This document shows, in pieces, positions 8,886 to 17,440 of a stretch of DNA of 64,000 bases. Position 1 is the first letter of the stretch, and the number at the start of each line of letters is the position of its first letter. The translations under genes were made by a program, and so were the position numbers. Below the pieces are notes generated by a model. The model was not told where the DNA came from. It ran no database searches and saw only the letters and a list, made by a program, of their open reading frames with translations. Origin of the DNA: Alphaproteobacteria bacterium (GTDB lineage Bacteria > Pseudomonadota > Alphaproteobacteria > UBA8366 > Aestuariispiraceae); assembly GCA_006844765.1 (NCBI GenBank), contig SPJV01000216.1, positions 1-64,000 on the forward strand. The letters run 5' to 3'.

Positions 8886-9335
8886 ATGAGCAATCGAGTA
8901 GACAATAACAGTGAGGCCGAGGCGAATGCCGCCATCGATACCCTCGCCCGCACCATCTGGGGTGAGGCACGCCATGAATTGGTACATGCGAAAGAAGCCG
9001 TGGCGGCGGCCATCCTGAACCGGGTCGCCCGCGCCGAAGCACGCGGAGGCCATTGGTGGGGCTCCACCCTGGTCGAGGTCTGTCTGGCACAGCACCAATT
9101 TCCCTGCTGGGACCAGAATGACCCACGGCATGCGGGGATATTCAAGGCTTCCCAGAAGGACCGGCAGTTTGCCACGGCCCTGCGGATCGCACGCCGCGCC
9201 GTCCGGGGCAGCCTGAAAGACCGGACCGGTGGCGCCACGCATTTTCATCGGAAGACCGAACGCCCCTGGTGGGCGCGGGGCCGGATTCCCTGTGCGGCAA
9301 TCGGCAATCTGATCTTCTACCGCAACATCGACTGA
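8886..9335 (+). CDS. SleB-like cell wall hydrolase (Hydrolase_2 family)
   Basis: 149 residues with the family core ARTIWGEARHE, with the presumed catalytic Glu in GEAR, followed by AVAAAILNRVARAE. This family cuts peptidoglycan glycan strands; members include spore-cortex SleB and endolysins of phages and gene transfer agents. There is no signal peptide, so release to the periplasm would need the adjacent holin. Its ribosome site AAGGA overlaps the end of the preceding gene, and the holin gene starts 19 nt after its stop. The genetic arrangement is that of a phage or GTA lysis module. Confidence 0.85.
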   Translation: MSNRVDNNSEAEANAAIDTLARTIWGEARHELVHAKEAVAAAILNRVARAEARGGHWWGSTLVEVCLAQHQFPCWDQNDPRHAGIFKASQKDRQFATALRIARRAVRGSLKDRTGGATHFHRKTERPWWARGRIPCAAIGNLIFYRNID

Positions 9336-9354
9336 GCATCGGGAGGATACCATC

Positions 9355-9921
9355 ATGATCGCAGCATTACTGGCCCAGATCGGGCTTCCGCTATTGGTCA
9401 ATGCCGTCGGAGGGGCGCTTCGGGGCGCCGACCACCCGGTTGCCAAGGCAGCCGGAGAGGCACTCGGCGCCGTCGATGCCGCCATTTCTGACGGAGAGAT
9501 CTCCGGCGATGACCTGAAAGAGGCAAACCGCCATCTGGAGAAGATGACCGAGCTTGAGGCCGCCGCCGACCAAACCTGGCTTCAGGAGGTCAATAAGACG
9601 ATCCGAACAGAGGTCGCCTCCAGCGATGCCTATGTCCGACGGATGCGGCCGACATTCGGCTATATCATGGCGCTGACCTGGGCCGGTCAGATGGGCGCGA
9701 TTGCCTATGTGATCGTCACAGACGCCCCCAATGCCGGCCCGGTAATCGCTGCCGTCGCCTCACTGGGCACGATCTGGACCGTCGGCCTCTCTGTCCTTGG
9801 CATCTATGTCTATAAGCGCAGCCAGGAGAAGACGGCAGGCCTGTCATCTGACACCGGCCTGGGTCCTGATCTGGGCGCCAAAGCCAGCGCGCTTTGGAAG
9901 CAGCTAACCGGCAAGCGTTAA
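9355..9921 (+). CDS. GTA-type three-transmembrane holin
   Basis: 188 residues resembling the holin family first defined in gene transfer agents (three TM segments). Hydrophobic stretches are near residues 1-20 (LLAQIGLPLLVNAVGGAL), 101-121 (FGYIMALTWAGQMGAIAYVIV) and 127-148 (GPVIAAVASLGTIWTVGLSVLG). A charged helical region lies between the first and second, including the marker RTEVASSDAYVRRMRPTFGY. Holins form inner-membrane pores that let an endolysin reach peptidoglycan. A GGGAGGAT ribosome site precedes the ATG. With the hydrolase next door this is a matched pair, but no capsid, portal or terminase gene is present within the window. Confidence 0.82.
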   Translation: MIAALLAQIGLPLLVNAVGGALRGADHPVAKAAGEALGAVDAAISDGEISGDDLKEANRHLEKMTELEAAADQTWLQEVNKTIRTEVASSDAYVRRMRPTFGYIMALTWAGQMGAIAYVIVTDAPNAGPVIAAVASLGTIWTVGLSVLGIYVYKRSQEKTAGLSSDTGLGPDLGAKASALWKQLTGKR

Positions 9922-9969
9922 CGTGCACTCCAGTCTCAAGAACCAAATTTACATGAAAGGAAGCACCCC

Positions 9970-12243
9970 ATGGGTGGCTTACAAAAATCCGGCATCGGTT
10001 CACTCGGTGCCCTTAATGGAACCTCATCCACCAGTGACAAATTCCCCAACACCGGATTGGTCGGTTCTCTAACGAAACTGGATCCCTTTGAATCCGGTGG
10101 AATCGGTGGCGGGAAAAAGGGACCCCTGCCACTCGGCGGAGCCTTTGACACGTTTCCCGGCCTTGTCGAAACCAAACCATCTAAGAAGTTTCAATTGCCG
10201 GATATTCTTGAACTGACAGGTGGAGTCCAATCTCCCTTTCAGTCGGAAATCGCGTTGAGTTCAACCGCCAACACGGGAAGCAACACGGGACCCAACTCGG
10301 CGTCCAACGCGGCAGGAAACACACCAATTGTGCCCACGCCATCGTTTACAACGCCGGATGTGGCGCGCACTGCAAGAACCGGCAACCAGGCGGTAGGGTT
10401 CGCGGCACTGGCTGGGAATAGCCCGCTGTCCGGTCGTGTAAAAGCCCCGACAAAATCAGGCGATGATATCGCTGATCAAGTCGCCCGCATCCGCACCCTG
10501 CGAACGGGTCAGGCAAGCGCCCAACGCGCATCACAAAACCCAGCCGTGCCCCCCGCTGTGCCTCCCGCTGTGCCCCCCGCCGCACGACGAAAGGCTCCCG
10601 GCGCGGGAAAACCAATGCCGGCGACCCCACACCCCGTGCCCGTGGTCCAACCGTCAACACTCCCGGTGCAAACACCGCGCGCCATCGCCCCTCCCGTTCC
10701 AGCCTCCCGCCCCGCCTTCACACGGGATCAATGGCGGCATATCAATGGAGAGGCGGATGCACTCCTCCGCCGATCGGATTTCAGCGACTATATGGATTTC
10801 GGCCGTGATGCGTTGAGCCGGGACTATGCAACCGCGAAGTCGGAGCTGGAAGCCGTGCGCGATGTCATGGCCCGCACCAGCCCGGATCAGGCCCAAGCCT
10901 TCAACGCCGACATCCAACAAGCCTTCCGAGACCTCGACCCCAACCACCCCAACACCGCCCCCGCGCGTGCGCAGGCACGGCTGGATGCACGGGGAGATCT
11001 CGACCCAGTCGATGACACGCGCCTCGCCGCCTATCCCCAGGCCAATGGCCAGGACGGCACCGCGCCCAATGCGCCAAACCCAACCGACGTCCAACTGGCC
11101 GCCTCAGGCGAAATCGGCGAAGACTTGATGAACACCTTCGGCGACCCGACTGAGGGGCAGCACCTTTACGGTCCTAATGATTCACAACTGCCGGATAAGG
11201 CGATAGCCCCCGACACCGGTTTGCCGGAACCCGGTCGCGATGTCCTGGACCCGAAAGTAACGGAGCCCGAGCCTCATGATGACGGCACAAGCTTGGTTGA
11301 TACGCTTGATCAGACGCTTGATGGCAAGACGCCTCTGGATCAGAAGGCAAAGGAAGCCTTGATCAAACAGATTGAAGAGACCCACAAACATGATCCTGGT
11401 GCGCGCATTGCTTTGACTGAGATCATCCAAGGCGCTCACGACCCCAATGCCCATGCCGCGCTCCGCGACATGCTTTCGGCAGAGAAGGAGACGATTCAGG
11501 ATCCAACAATCCAGGCCAAGGTCAAAGAGATCGAGGGGTTTGTTGATCGAATCGAGGATGCTTATCCGGGTGGCATAGATCGCTATGTAACAGATAGGGC
11601 AAAGGCACGCTTCGCTGATATTGTTGAGAAAACACGGTTGGTCGATCTGGCACGCCAATGGGTGGCTGTGAAGGAATCAGGCTCAAACGACCTTACAAGT
11701 CAGAAGAAACTCGGCATGTTGGAGAAGCGGATCAAACAATCGATCACGCAGTCTTTGGAAAACTCTGCAAAGGCGCGGGCGTTCATCTCTCCCCCGCATG
11801 GTGACCAGGACTGGGTGCTCGCGAGACGTTTCTCGCAAGCAGAGGAAGCGCTGGTGAACCAACGAACCCTAAAGGAAGGCGCTGGAAGTGCCCTATTCGG
11901 ATTGGCAACTATGCCGCTATCCGGCCCCACCGCCTTCGGGGCGACCACCCTGGCAGGCGCAACCGCCGCTGCCCATGACAGCAAACGAAGTGATACAGAG
12001 AAATTACTGAAAAGCGCAGAGGTGAAATTCAAAGACCCCATCGCGGTGAAAGACTTCATCCACAATCACAAAGCAGAGTTCCAACGCGCCGACGCAAAAG
12101 CGATGCATACCCTCATCGCAAATCTCGTCGGGACTGGTGCTGGTAAATTCGTTAGTTGGCAATTGGGTGATGTAATAGACCCTTTTCTCAAGCCTGCTGT
12201 GGAACACGCTGCCTCATCGGCAACAGAACAACTCTTAAAGTGA
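9970..12243 (+). CDS. Large protein of unknown function, last gene of the holin cassette
   Basis: 757 residues; not recognised. Residues 1-240 are low complexity, rich in Gly, Ser, Thr, Asn, Pro and Ala, with a tandem AVPP repeat near residues 193-207 and no signal peptide. Residues 250-420 are acidic and proline-rich with helical stretches. Residues 430-640 are predicted helical and charged. A hydrophobic, small-residue segment (SALFGLATMPLSGPTAFGAT) lies near residue 645. The C-terminus is again helical. It follows the holin gene by 48 nt with an AAAGGA ribosome site. Options include a phage/GTA structural or injected protein, or a large cargo released through the holin and hydrolase. Nothing in the sequence decides between them. 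Confidence 0.7.
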   Translation: MGGLQKSGIGSLGALNGTSSTSDKFPNTGLVGSLTKLDPFESGGIGGGKKGPLPLGGAFDTFPGLVETKPSKKFQLPDILELTGGVQSPFQSEIALSSTANTGSNTGPNSASNAAGNTPIVPTPSFTTPDVARTARTGNQAVGFAALAGNSPLSGRVKAPTKSGDDIADQVARIRTLRTGQASAQRASQNPAVPPAVPPAVPPAARRKAPGAGKPMPATPHPVPVVQPSTLPVQTPRAIAPPVPASRPAFTRDQWRHINGEADALLRRSDFSDYMDFGRDALSRDYATAKSELEAVRDVMARTSPDQAQAFNADIQQAFRDLDPNHPNTAPARAQARLDARGDLDPVDDTRLAAYPQANGQDGTAPNAPNPTDVQLAASGEIGEDLMNTFGDPTEGQHLYGPNDSQLPDKAIAPDTGLPEPGRDVLDPKVTEPEPHDDGTSLVDTLDQTLDGKTPLDQKAKEALIKQIEETHKHDPGARIALTEIIQGAHDPNAHAALRDMLSAEKETIQDPTIQAKVKEIEGFVDRIEDAYPGGIDRYVTDRAKARFADIVEKTRLVDLARQWVAVKESGSNDLTSQKKLGMLEKRIKQSITQSLENSAKARAFISPPHGDQDWVLARRFSQAEEALVNQRTLKEGAGSALFGLATMPLSGPTAFGATTLAGATAAAHDSKRSDTEKLLKSAEVKFKDPIAVKDFIHNHKAEFQRADAKAMHTLIANLVGTGAGKFVSWQLGDVIDPFLKPAVEHAASSATEQLLK

Positions 12244-12296
12244 AGTCATGAAGGTAGAGTTTGATTAAGGAGCGGTATGGTTTTTTACGTGCCACT

Positions 12297-13163
12297 TTAT
12301 GGTAACATTGGATGAGAAAACCCACATAGATAAGGGTTCGCCGGGAGGATCGCTGCCTCCCGGCGGATCGCTTCTTCGAAGAAATCTTTATAAGGGTACA
12401 CACTCATATGTTCTGCTAGGGTGCTTTCAACATAACTTTTTGCTTCATCGTTACCATTTTCAGCTGCAACAATGCTCCATACGAAAGTGTCTGTGTCGGG
12501 AAGAAACTGATGCCCGCGACCGTCGGAAGAAACACGCGCAATCTCATGGCCATATATCGCACTTAGCCATTGCGCTTCAGGCATGCCCGCCCAAGCTGCA
12601 AATGAAGCATGCATTCTTCCATTCTCTAACGCCTCGACACTCTCTGCTACTGTCAGAATAATCAACGAAACATAATAGTTTGCAGCAGGCATGCCACACG
12701 AAGCAGCAAGCTCTAATAGTTCCCGTCCACGATCCTGCTTAGACGTGTTTACTTGGTCCCGATAAATTTCATATCCCAACCAAAATGTTGCACCCATATG
12801 CCCCTTTTTACTGGCAGCCAATAGATACCGATAGGCACTGTCATAGTTCTGCACATCCGGCGTATCGCTTAAGTAAATCCGCCCCAGCAACGCGTCGACA
12901 TCCATCAAACCGTGATCCGCATAGGGCAGAAGCAGATCAAGAGCGGCTTGTTGTTGCCCATCATCGAAGAATGCCTGTGCCCGCGTCACGATCTCCGCAA
13001 TCTCTGGATCCAGGCCTGGGTCAAGCGTCGCGACGGGGACACTTTCCGGCTTCGGATAGGGCGCATCCTCTTGCTCCGGCCCCCAATCGCGCCAAGGCTG
13101 ATCAATAGCGATCAACAGGCCAAGCAACACAACGGCCGTTATCAGATACAATACCTTTGTCAT
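12297..13163 (-). CDS. Membrane-anchored Sel1/TPR-like repeat protein
   Basis: 288 residues. An N-terminal hydrophobic segment (about residues 3-20, VLYLITAVVLLGLLIAI) acts as a membrane anchor or uncleaved signal. The rest is helical with Sel1-like units such as ALDLLLPYADHGLMDVDALL, AYRYLLAASKKGHMGATFWL and GRELLELAASCGMPAANYYV. Such proteins are periplasmic scaffolds for protein-protein contacts. It converges on the 757-residue protein gene with a 53-bp gap and is probably unrelated to that cassette. Partner unknown. Confidence 0.75.
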   Translation of the reverse strand: MTKVLYLITAVVLLGLLIAIDQPWRDWGPEQEDAPYPKPESVPVATLDPGLDPEIAEIVTRAQAFFDDGQQQAALDLLLPYADHGLMDVDALLGRIYLSDTPDVQNYDSAYRYLLAASKKGHMGATFWLGYEIYRDQVNTSKQDRGRELLELAASCGMPAANYYVSLIILTVAESVEALENGRMHASFAAWAGMPEAQWLSAIYGHEIARVSSDGRGHQFLPDTDTFVWSIVAAENGNDEAKSYVESTLAEHMSVYPYKDFFEEAIRREAAILPANPYLCGFSHPMLP

Positions 13164-13455
13164 AAGCGGACAGTAATTCTCTTCCTATGGTAGGGCAATA
13201 ATCACGAAGCCACCAAAACGGATACCCAGCACGCTGGACCGGGACTGGCCTTGCGGGGGATAGCGGGGAAAGCCGCCCCTCTCAATCAAGCGGTCAACCA
13301 GCTTGGTATCAAGTCCTGGCAACAGCACTTGTGCCTCGGCACCGTCTATTGAATGGCTTTGAAACGCGTTATGGTCTATGGAGCATCCGTGCTGTTTATG
13401 GTGCCGTTGGAAAGGGTCCGTCGGCTTCAAACGGGCTTGTTGGAGGAAGGCATTC

Positions 13456-14664
13456 ATGAGTTCCAATAAGAAAGCATTGATTGTCTTGCTGAGCGCCTTT
13501 GCGCTGGTGACAGTGTCCTTCGGTGTCCGGTCGTCCTTCGGGGTTTACTTAACGCCAATCTCGGTTGAGTTCGGCATCAGCATCGCAACGATTTCTACAG
13601 TCCTGGCGGTGCAAAACCTGATCTGGGGCGCAACCCAACCCATTGCCGGGGGCTTGGCAGATCGCTTTGGGGCCATGCCAGTCGCGATTGCCGGCGGTGT
13701 GATCTATGCGTCGGGGCTTGGGTTGATGCTGGTCGACACAGGCATTGTATTCTTCGGATTGGGTGCGGGTATCGTGATCGGCTGCGCGCAGGCGGCCCTG
13801 GGTTTTCCGGTTCTCTTGGCAGCAATCGGCCGGACAGCCGCCCCGGAGCAGCGCAGCCTGTTCATGGGCATCGGCACGGCAGGTGGATCCTTCGGCCAGT
13901 TCCTTTTTGCACCGATGGGCCAGACCTTCCTCAGCCAGTTCGGGCTGATCGATTCCATATTGTTGATGGCAATCATCTGCCTGGGTGCAGCATCCCTGGC
14001 ACTTGGTGTCCGCTTTGATAACGGCGCTGCCGACGGGGCGAGCGCCTCTGAGCCCCGCATGTCAATCATCCAGGCCTTGCAGTTGGCCGCCAAGGACAAG
14101 GGCTTTTTGTTGTTGAATGCCGGGTTCTTCGTCTGCGGCTTCCATGTAGCCTTTATCGGCATTCACTTACCCACGTTCGCAACAGTATGCGGTCTGCCCG
14201 CCAGTGTCGGCGTGACCGGGTTGATGCTGATCGGGCTCTTCAACATCATCGGGTCCATCGGCGCAGGGCAGCTTGGCGGGAAAGTCCGGCCAAAGATTCC
14301 ACTCTCCCTGATCTATCTGCTTCGCGCCATAGCGGCATCCGTCATGTTGATCGTCCCGGTGACGGAGTTCGTACTGCTCGCCTTCTCCGTCGCGATGGGG
14401 TTGTTGTGGCTGTCCACCGTGCCCTTGACCAGCATGATCGTGGCGCGCCTGTTCGGCCCCGCCCATGTCGGCATGCTGTTCGGCATCGTCTTCTTCTTCC
14501 ATCAGATCGGCAGCTTTGCCGGCCTGACCATGGCGGGATATTTCTACGATACGACCGGCAGCTATGACATAGTCTGGATTGCCAGCGTCGCCCTGGGACT
14601 GTTCGCCTTCCTGGTTCATCTGCCTATTGATGACCGGGCGCGCAGCGTCACAAACCCTGCCTGA
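13456..14664 (+). CDS. MFS transporter, first gene of the DMSP lyase operon
   Basis: 402 residues with 12 predicted TM segments and the MFS signature GGLADRFGAMPVAI after TM2. It belongs to the broad oxalate/formate-antiporter or monocarboxylate-like group (start FGVRSSFGVYLTPISVEFG). ATG 13456 is chosen because GGAGGAAGG lies just upstream; 26 extra codons to 13378 look non-coding. The AEC transporter gene starts 14 nt after its stop, and the DMSP lyase follows. Import of DMSP or export of acrylate or another carboxylate are inferred from position; the substrate cannot be read from the sequence. Confidence 0.88.
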   Translation: MSSNKKALIVLLSAFALVTVSFGVRSSFGVYLTPISVEFGISIATISTVLAVQNLIWGATQPIAGGLADRFGAMPVAIAGGVIYASGLGLMLVDTGIVFFGLGAGIVIGCAQAALGFPVLLAAIGRTAAPEQRSLFMGIGTAGGSFGQFLFAPMGQTFLSQFGLIDSILLMAIICLGAASLALGVRFDNGAADGASASEPRMSIIQALQLAAKDKGFLLLNAGFFVCGFHVAFIGIHLPTFATVCGLPASVGVTGLMLIGLFNIIGSIGAGQLGGKVRPKIPLSLIYLLRAIAASVMLIVPVTEFVLLAFSVAMGLLWLSTVPLTSMIVARLFGPAHVGMLFGIVFFFHQIGSFAGLTMAGYFYDTTGSYDIVWIASVALGLFAFLVHLPIDDRARSVTNPA

Positions 14665-14678
14665 CCCGGTCCGATTTT

Positions 14679-15560
14679 ATGCTGTCACAGCTTTTCGCAA
14701 TCATCGCCCCTGTCATGATCACCGCAGGACTGGGTTTTGTCTGGATCAAGAGCGGGCGGTCCTTTGATACGGAACGAATGACCCCGGTGATCGTCGCAAT
14801 CGGGACCCCGATGATGGTGCTCTCCACCCTGCTGGAGGCAGATATCGATACCCAGGCATTGGGCCAAACCATGCTGCATGCCGCCGTCGCGACCATAACA
14901 GCACTATCCATCGGTTGGGCCGGGCTGAAGATCACCGGCCAGCCGATTAAGGTCTTCCTGCCGGCAATGAGTTTTCCCAATTGCGGCAATATGGGCCTGC
15001 CGCTCTGTCTCTTCGCCTTTGGGGAGACCGGACTGGCAATGGCCATCGTCTTCTTCGCCGTCGTCTCCACAACCCAGTTCACCCTGGGATACGCGATCGC
15101 CGCCGGCGGCATGAATGTAAAAAAAGCCATTCGCACGCCGCTGCTCTGGTCGGTCGCGGTCGGCTTGGTCCTGATCTGGCAAGGCTGGGAACTGCCGCTT
15201 TGGGCGATGAATTCCATAGGCCTGATCGGCGATATGACAATTCCCTTGATGCTGTTCGCGCTTGGTGTCTCCCTGGCGAAGCTGCCCCTGGGCGCGTTGA
15301 AACGCTCTGCTTTGTTATCGGTTGCCCGAATTGTCGGCGGCTTCGCCATCGGGCTTGCTGTCGTGACATTGTTCGGGCTGGAAGGAACCGCGCGCGGCGT
15401 CATCCTGATCCAATGCAGCATGCCGGTTGCGGTCTTCAATTTCCTGTTCGCGGAGTTGCACAATAATCGGCCCCATGAAGTCGCAGGCACCGTTGTCATT
15501 TCAACTGTGATATCCTTTGCCACCCTGCCCTTTCTTCTGGCCTATGCATTGGGCGGATAA
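14679..15560 (+). CDS. AEC-family transporter (auxin efflux carrier type)
   Basis: 293 residues with about ten TM segments in two halves. Family landmarks are the early VMITAGLGFVWIKSG, SFPNCGNMGLPLCLFAFGE with the crossover Asn/Pro region, and VISTVISFATLPFLLAYALG at the end. AEC members export organic anions such as malonate. It sits 14 nt after the MFS gene and 12 nt before the DMSP lyase gene, so the three form one transcript. An acrylate or 3-hydroxypropionate exporter would make sense beside a DMSP lyase, but this is inference. Confidence 0.87.
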   Translation: MLSQLFAIIAPVMITAGLGFVWIKSGRSFDTERMTPVIVAIGTPMMVLSTLLEADIDTQALGQTMLHAAVATITALSIGWAGLKITGQPIKVFLPAMSFPNCGNMGLPLCLFAFGETGLAMAIVFFAVVSTTQFTLGYAIAAGGMNVKKAIRTPLLWSVAVGLVLIWQGWELPLWAMNSIGLIGDMTIPLMLFALGVSLAKLPLGALKRSALLSVARIVGGFAIGLAVVTLFGLEGTARGVILIQCSMPVAVFNFLFAELHNNRPHEVAGTVVISTVISFATLPFLLAYALGG

Positions 15561-15572
15561 GAAGGTTTTGAG

Positions 15573-16190
15573 ATGATCGAGCAAATAGAAAAGCTTGTGG
15601 ACCTGGCTTGGCAGACCGTCGCAGCAACCCCGGATTTCCTGACCGGCAAACCTGTAGCGCTGCCCCCGCGCATTCCAACAGAGCCCGGCATCAATGAAAG
15701 TCGGTTTTCTGACAATTTCCCGGCCCTGCAGTCTCTGGCCGACGCGGTAAAACTGGCGAACGAGAATTCGCTAAGCGCATTGGCCTCCGCATTCGCTGCC
15801 GTCGAACCAAGCCTGCGCTGGTCACAGAACCCGACCTATACGGAGGAAAACGCCGGCCGCGCGCTTTTGGATGGCTATGCTTATGCTCCCTGTTCCGGTC
15901 CGGACGGCCCGATCCACTGTGCCGTGCCGCGCGGCGGCTTCATGTTGATGGGTCCCAATGTGACATACCCGCCCCATAACCATGCCCCGCGGGAAATCTA
16001 CCTTATTCTAACGCCGGGCACTCAGTGGCAGCTGGATCATAGCGAGTGGTTTGATGTTAATGCCGGTGATCTGATCCTGCACGAGCCCTGGGTCGCGCAT
16101 TCAATGCGCACCACCGACAAACCCATGCTGGCCTTTGCCGGATGGATCGAAGCTGGCGACCGCCTATCGATTGGCTTTAACGATCAATAA
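15573..16190 (+). CDS. Cupin DMSP lyase, DddQ-like
   Basis: 205-residue single-domain cupin of the dimethylsulfoniopropionate lyase family, which cleaves DMSP to dimethyl sulfide and acrylate. The first cupin motif YPPHNHAPREIYLIL supplies His135/His137, Glu141 and Tyr143; the second, HEPWVAHSMRT, supplies His176. The spacing His137-Glu141-Tyr143-His176 matches the His-Glu-Tyr-His metal set described for DddQ (4, 2, then about 32 residues). The following WIEAGDRLSIGF resembles the family's C-terminal strand. DddL or DddW remain possible sub-types; length and motif favour DddQ. It closes an operon with MFS and AEC transporters and complements dmdA-acuI upstream. Confidence 0.85.
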   Translation: MIEQIEKLVDLAWQTVAATPDFLTGKPVALPPRIPTEPGINESRFSDNFPALQSLADAVKLANENSLSALASAFAAVEPSLRWSQNPTYTEENAGRALLDGYAYAPCSGPDGPIHCAVPRGGFMLMGPNVTYPPHNHAPREIYLILTPGTQWQLDHSEWFDVNAGDLILHEPWVAHSMRTTDKPMLAFAGWIEAGDRLSIGFNDQ

Positions 16191-16222
16191 TCCCGAATTG
16201 CGGCGACACCATCAGCTCAAAA

Positions 16223-16292
16223 TCACCGGTTGTAAGTCATCGGTTCTAAATCATCGGTTCTAAATCATCGGTTCTAAATCATCGGTTCTAAG
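16223..16292. repeat. Five tandem copies of a 14-bp repeat
   Basis: Perfect to near-perfect 14-bp units, consensus tcatcggttctaaa, in five head-to-tail copies; the first differs at three bases and the last at one. It fills the space between two convergent genes, and the last unit supplies the TAG stop codon of the sulfotransferase gene (16288-16290). It looks like replication slippage at a gene end. Period 14 without spacers excludes a CRISPR array. Confidence 0.95.
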
Positions 16293-16905
16293 GCGCCGCG
16301 ACGTCTCGTTCTTTAACGTTCCGCAGAAAATCATCCGCACTGTTGCTGCGGGGATAGTCCTGATCCGGGATTGGGACACCGAGAAATTCACATAACGGCT
16401 CCCACCCCGACCCAACGGGATAGACCAGCAGCCGGTCCGCCGGCACGGTTGCCTTTACCTCAGCCTCATGACGGCGGAAGACATCCAGCACATGGTCTTC
16501 TTCTTCAATGCGCTCATCGAAAGTGCCTCGGCGAATAAGGACATCGCCGATCATGCCTTTATCGTCATTCTTGCGCAGGACCTGGAAGATCGTCTTGTTG
16601 ATGCTCTTGTACCAACTTTCCGCTGTCCGGGTTGTCAGTAAGACCTTGGCATCTGGATAAACATCAATGAGCTCTCGCCAGTAATAAGCGGATGGCCAAT
16701 CGACCGTTGAGCGATAACCATCGAACAATACCGACCAGGGGATATCTTCCCCCGCTGCTTTGGCGCGCCAGAGTTTGAGCTGTTCCGGGTTGCTGGTCAC
16801 CTCATGCATATGATGGCACGGGCCGAGACCCAGAAGGTTAAGTGCCATCCGCATTGATTCCGTGCCGGTCCTGCCGAACCCGGCACCAATAATTTTTAAC
16901 GGCAT
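16288..16905 (-). CDS. Sulfotransferase-family protein
   Basis: 205 residues. The N-terminal KIIGAGFGRTGTESMRMAL is the 5'-phosphosulfate-binding loop of PAPS-dependent sulfotransferases. Later markers are YPDAKVLLTTRTAESWYKS (3'-phosphate-binding region) and WEPLCEFLGVPIPD near the C-terminus. This compact bacterial/eukaryotic type transfers sulfate to small molecules or glycans; the acceptor is unknown. The stop codon falls within the 14-bp tandem repeat. No obvious operon partner. Confidence 0.85.
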   Translation of the reverse strand: MPLKIIGAGFGRTGTESMRMALNLLGLGPCHHMHEVTSNPEQLKLWRAKAAGEDIPWSVLFDGYRSTVDWPSAYYWRELIDVYPDAKVLLTTRTAESWYKSINKTIFQVLRKNDDKGMIGDVLIRRGTFDERIEEEDHVLDVFRRHEAEVKATVPADRLLVYPVGSGWEPLCEFLGVPIPDQDYPRSNSADDFLRNVKERDVAAP

Positions 16906-16945
16906 GGCTCACGCCCCCCCTTCATGCCGCCCAAGACATGCGGCT

Positions 16946-17338
16946 CTAGTGTTTGTCCTTTAAAAAGGCCGCAAATTTCAGATCAGCCTTCGCGATATCG
17001 CTGATGACATTCTGGATACAGTCTTCCAGGATGTCGACCGTCAATCGTCCTGTCGAAAGGCACTGCGACTGCAAGGCATTGACGTTATCCAGAGCATTCC
17101 GATGATGCTCACGATGCCAATCAAGGCCAGGATAATCAGCCGTTTGCATGATTTCTTCCTCATAGGCGAAATGAGCAACCAGTCTATTTTTAAAGGCTTC
17201 AAAATTGGTACGGCAGTTTGGATTATCCCCTAACTCTATAGCTCTAATGAGGTCATTTATCATATCAACGAGAAAATCATGTTGTATATCAATCTCGCCC
17301 ACATCGATTCTGAAAGAATCCGGTATTGCGAACATCAT
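16946..17338 (-). CDS. Bacteriohemerythrin
   Basis: 130-residue four-helix di-iron O2-binding protein. Ligand candidates in order are the His of DIQHDFL, the His and Glu of LVAHFAYEEEIM, and the His residues of DWHREHHRNAL, with Asp in the last helix (ISDIAKADLKFAAFL). Two adjacent ATGs (17338 and 17335) begin the protein after GGAG; an upstream TTG at 17389 would add residues unlike the family. Likely role: oxygen sensing, storage or delivery in the cytoplasm. Confidence 0.88.
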   Translation of the reverse strand: MMFAIPDSFRIDVGEIDIQHDFLVDMINDLIRAIELGDNPNCRTNFEAFKNRLVAHFAYEEEIMQTADYPGLDWHREHHRNALDNVNALQSQCLSTGRLTVDILEDCIQNVISDIAKADLKFAAFLKDKH

Positions 17339-17440
17339 CCCCACTCCACAAATGTCTGATCCACCCTCAAACACCTTTAGGGTAACCAAACTGCAGTTAA
17401 TGGGACGTTAAGACAGAGATCACTGCCTCAGAAAGCGACT

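Noticed and set aside
12339..12365. Perfect 10-bp inverted repeat (cgccgggagg / cctcccggcg)
   Set aside because: It lies inside the 3' coding part of the Sel1-like gene and has no T-tract on either strand, so it is not a convincing terminator.
13185..13455. Possible minus-strand gene tail (ending LGIRFGGFVIIALP) before the MFS gene
   Set aside because: No start with a ribosome site and no known motif; the region more likely carries the promoter of the transporter-lyase operon.
16223..16292. Possible CRISPR array
   Set aside because: Units are 14 bp and directly adjacent with no unique spacers, and no cas gene is in the window.
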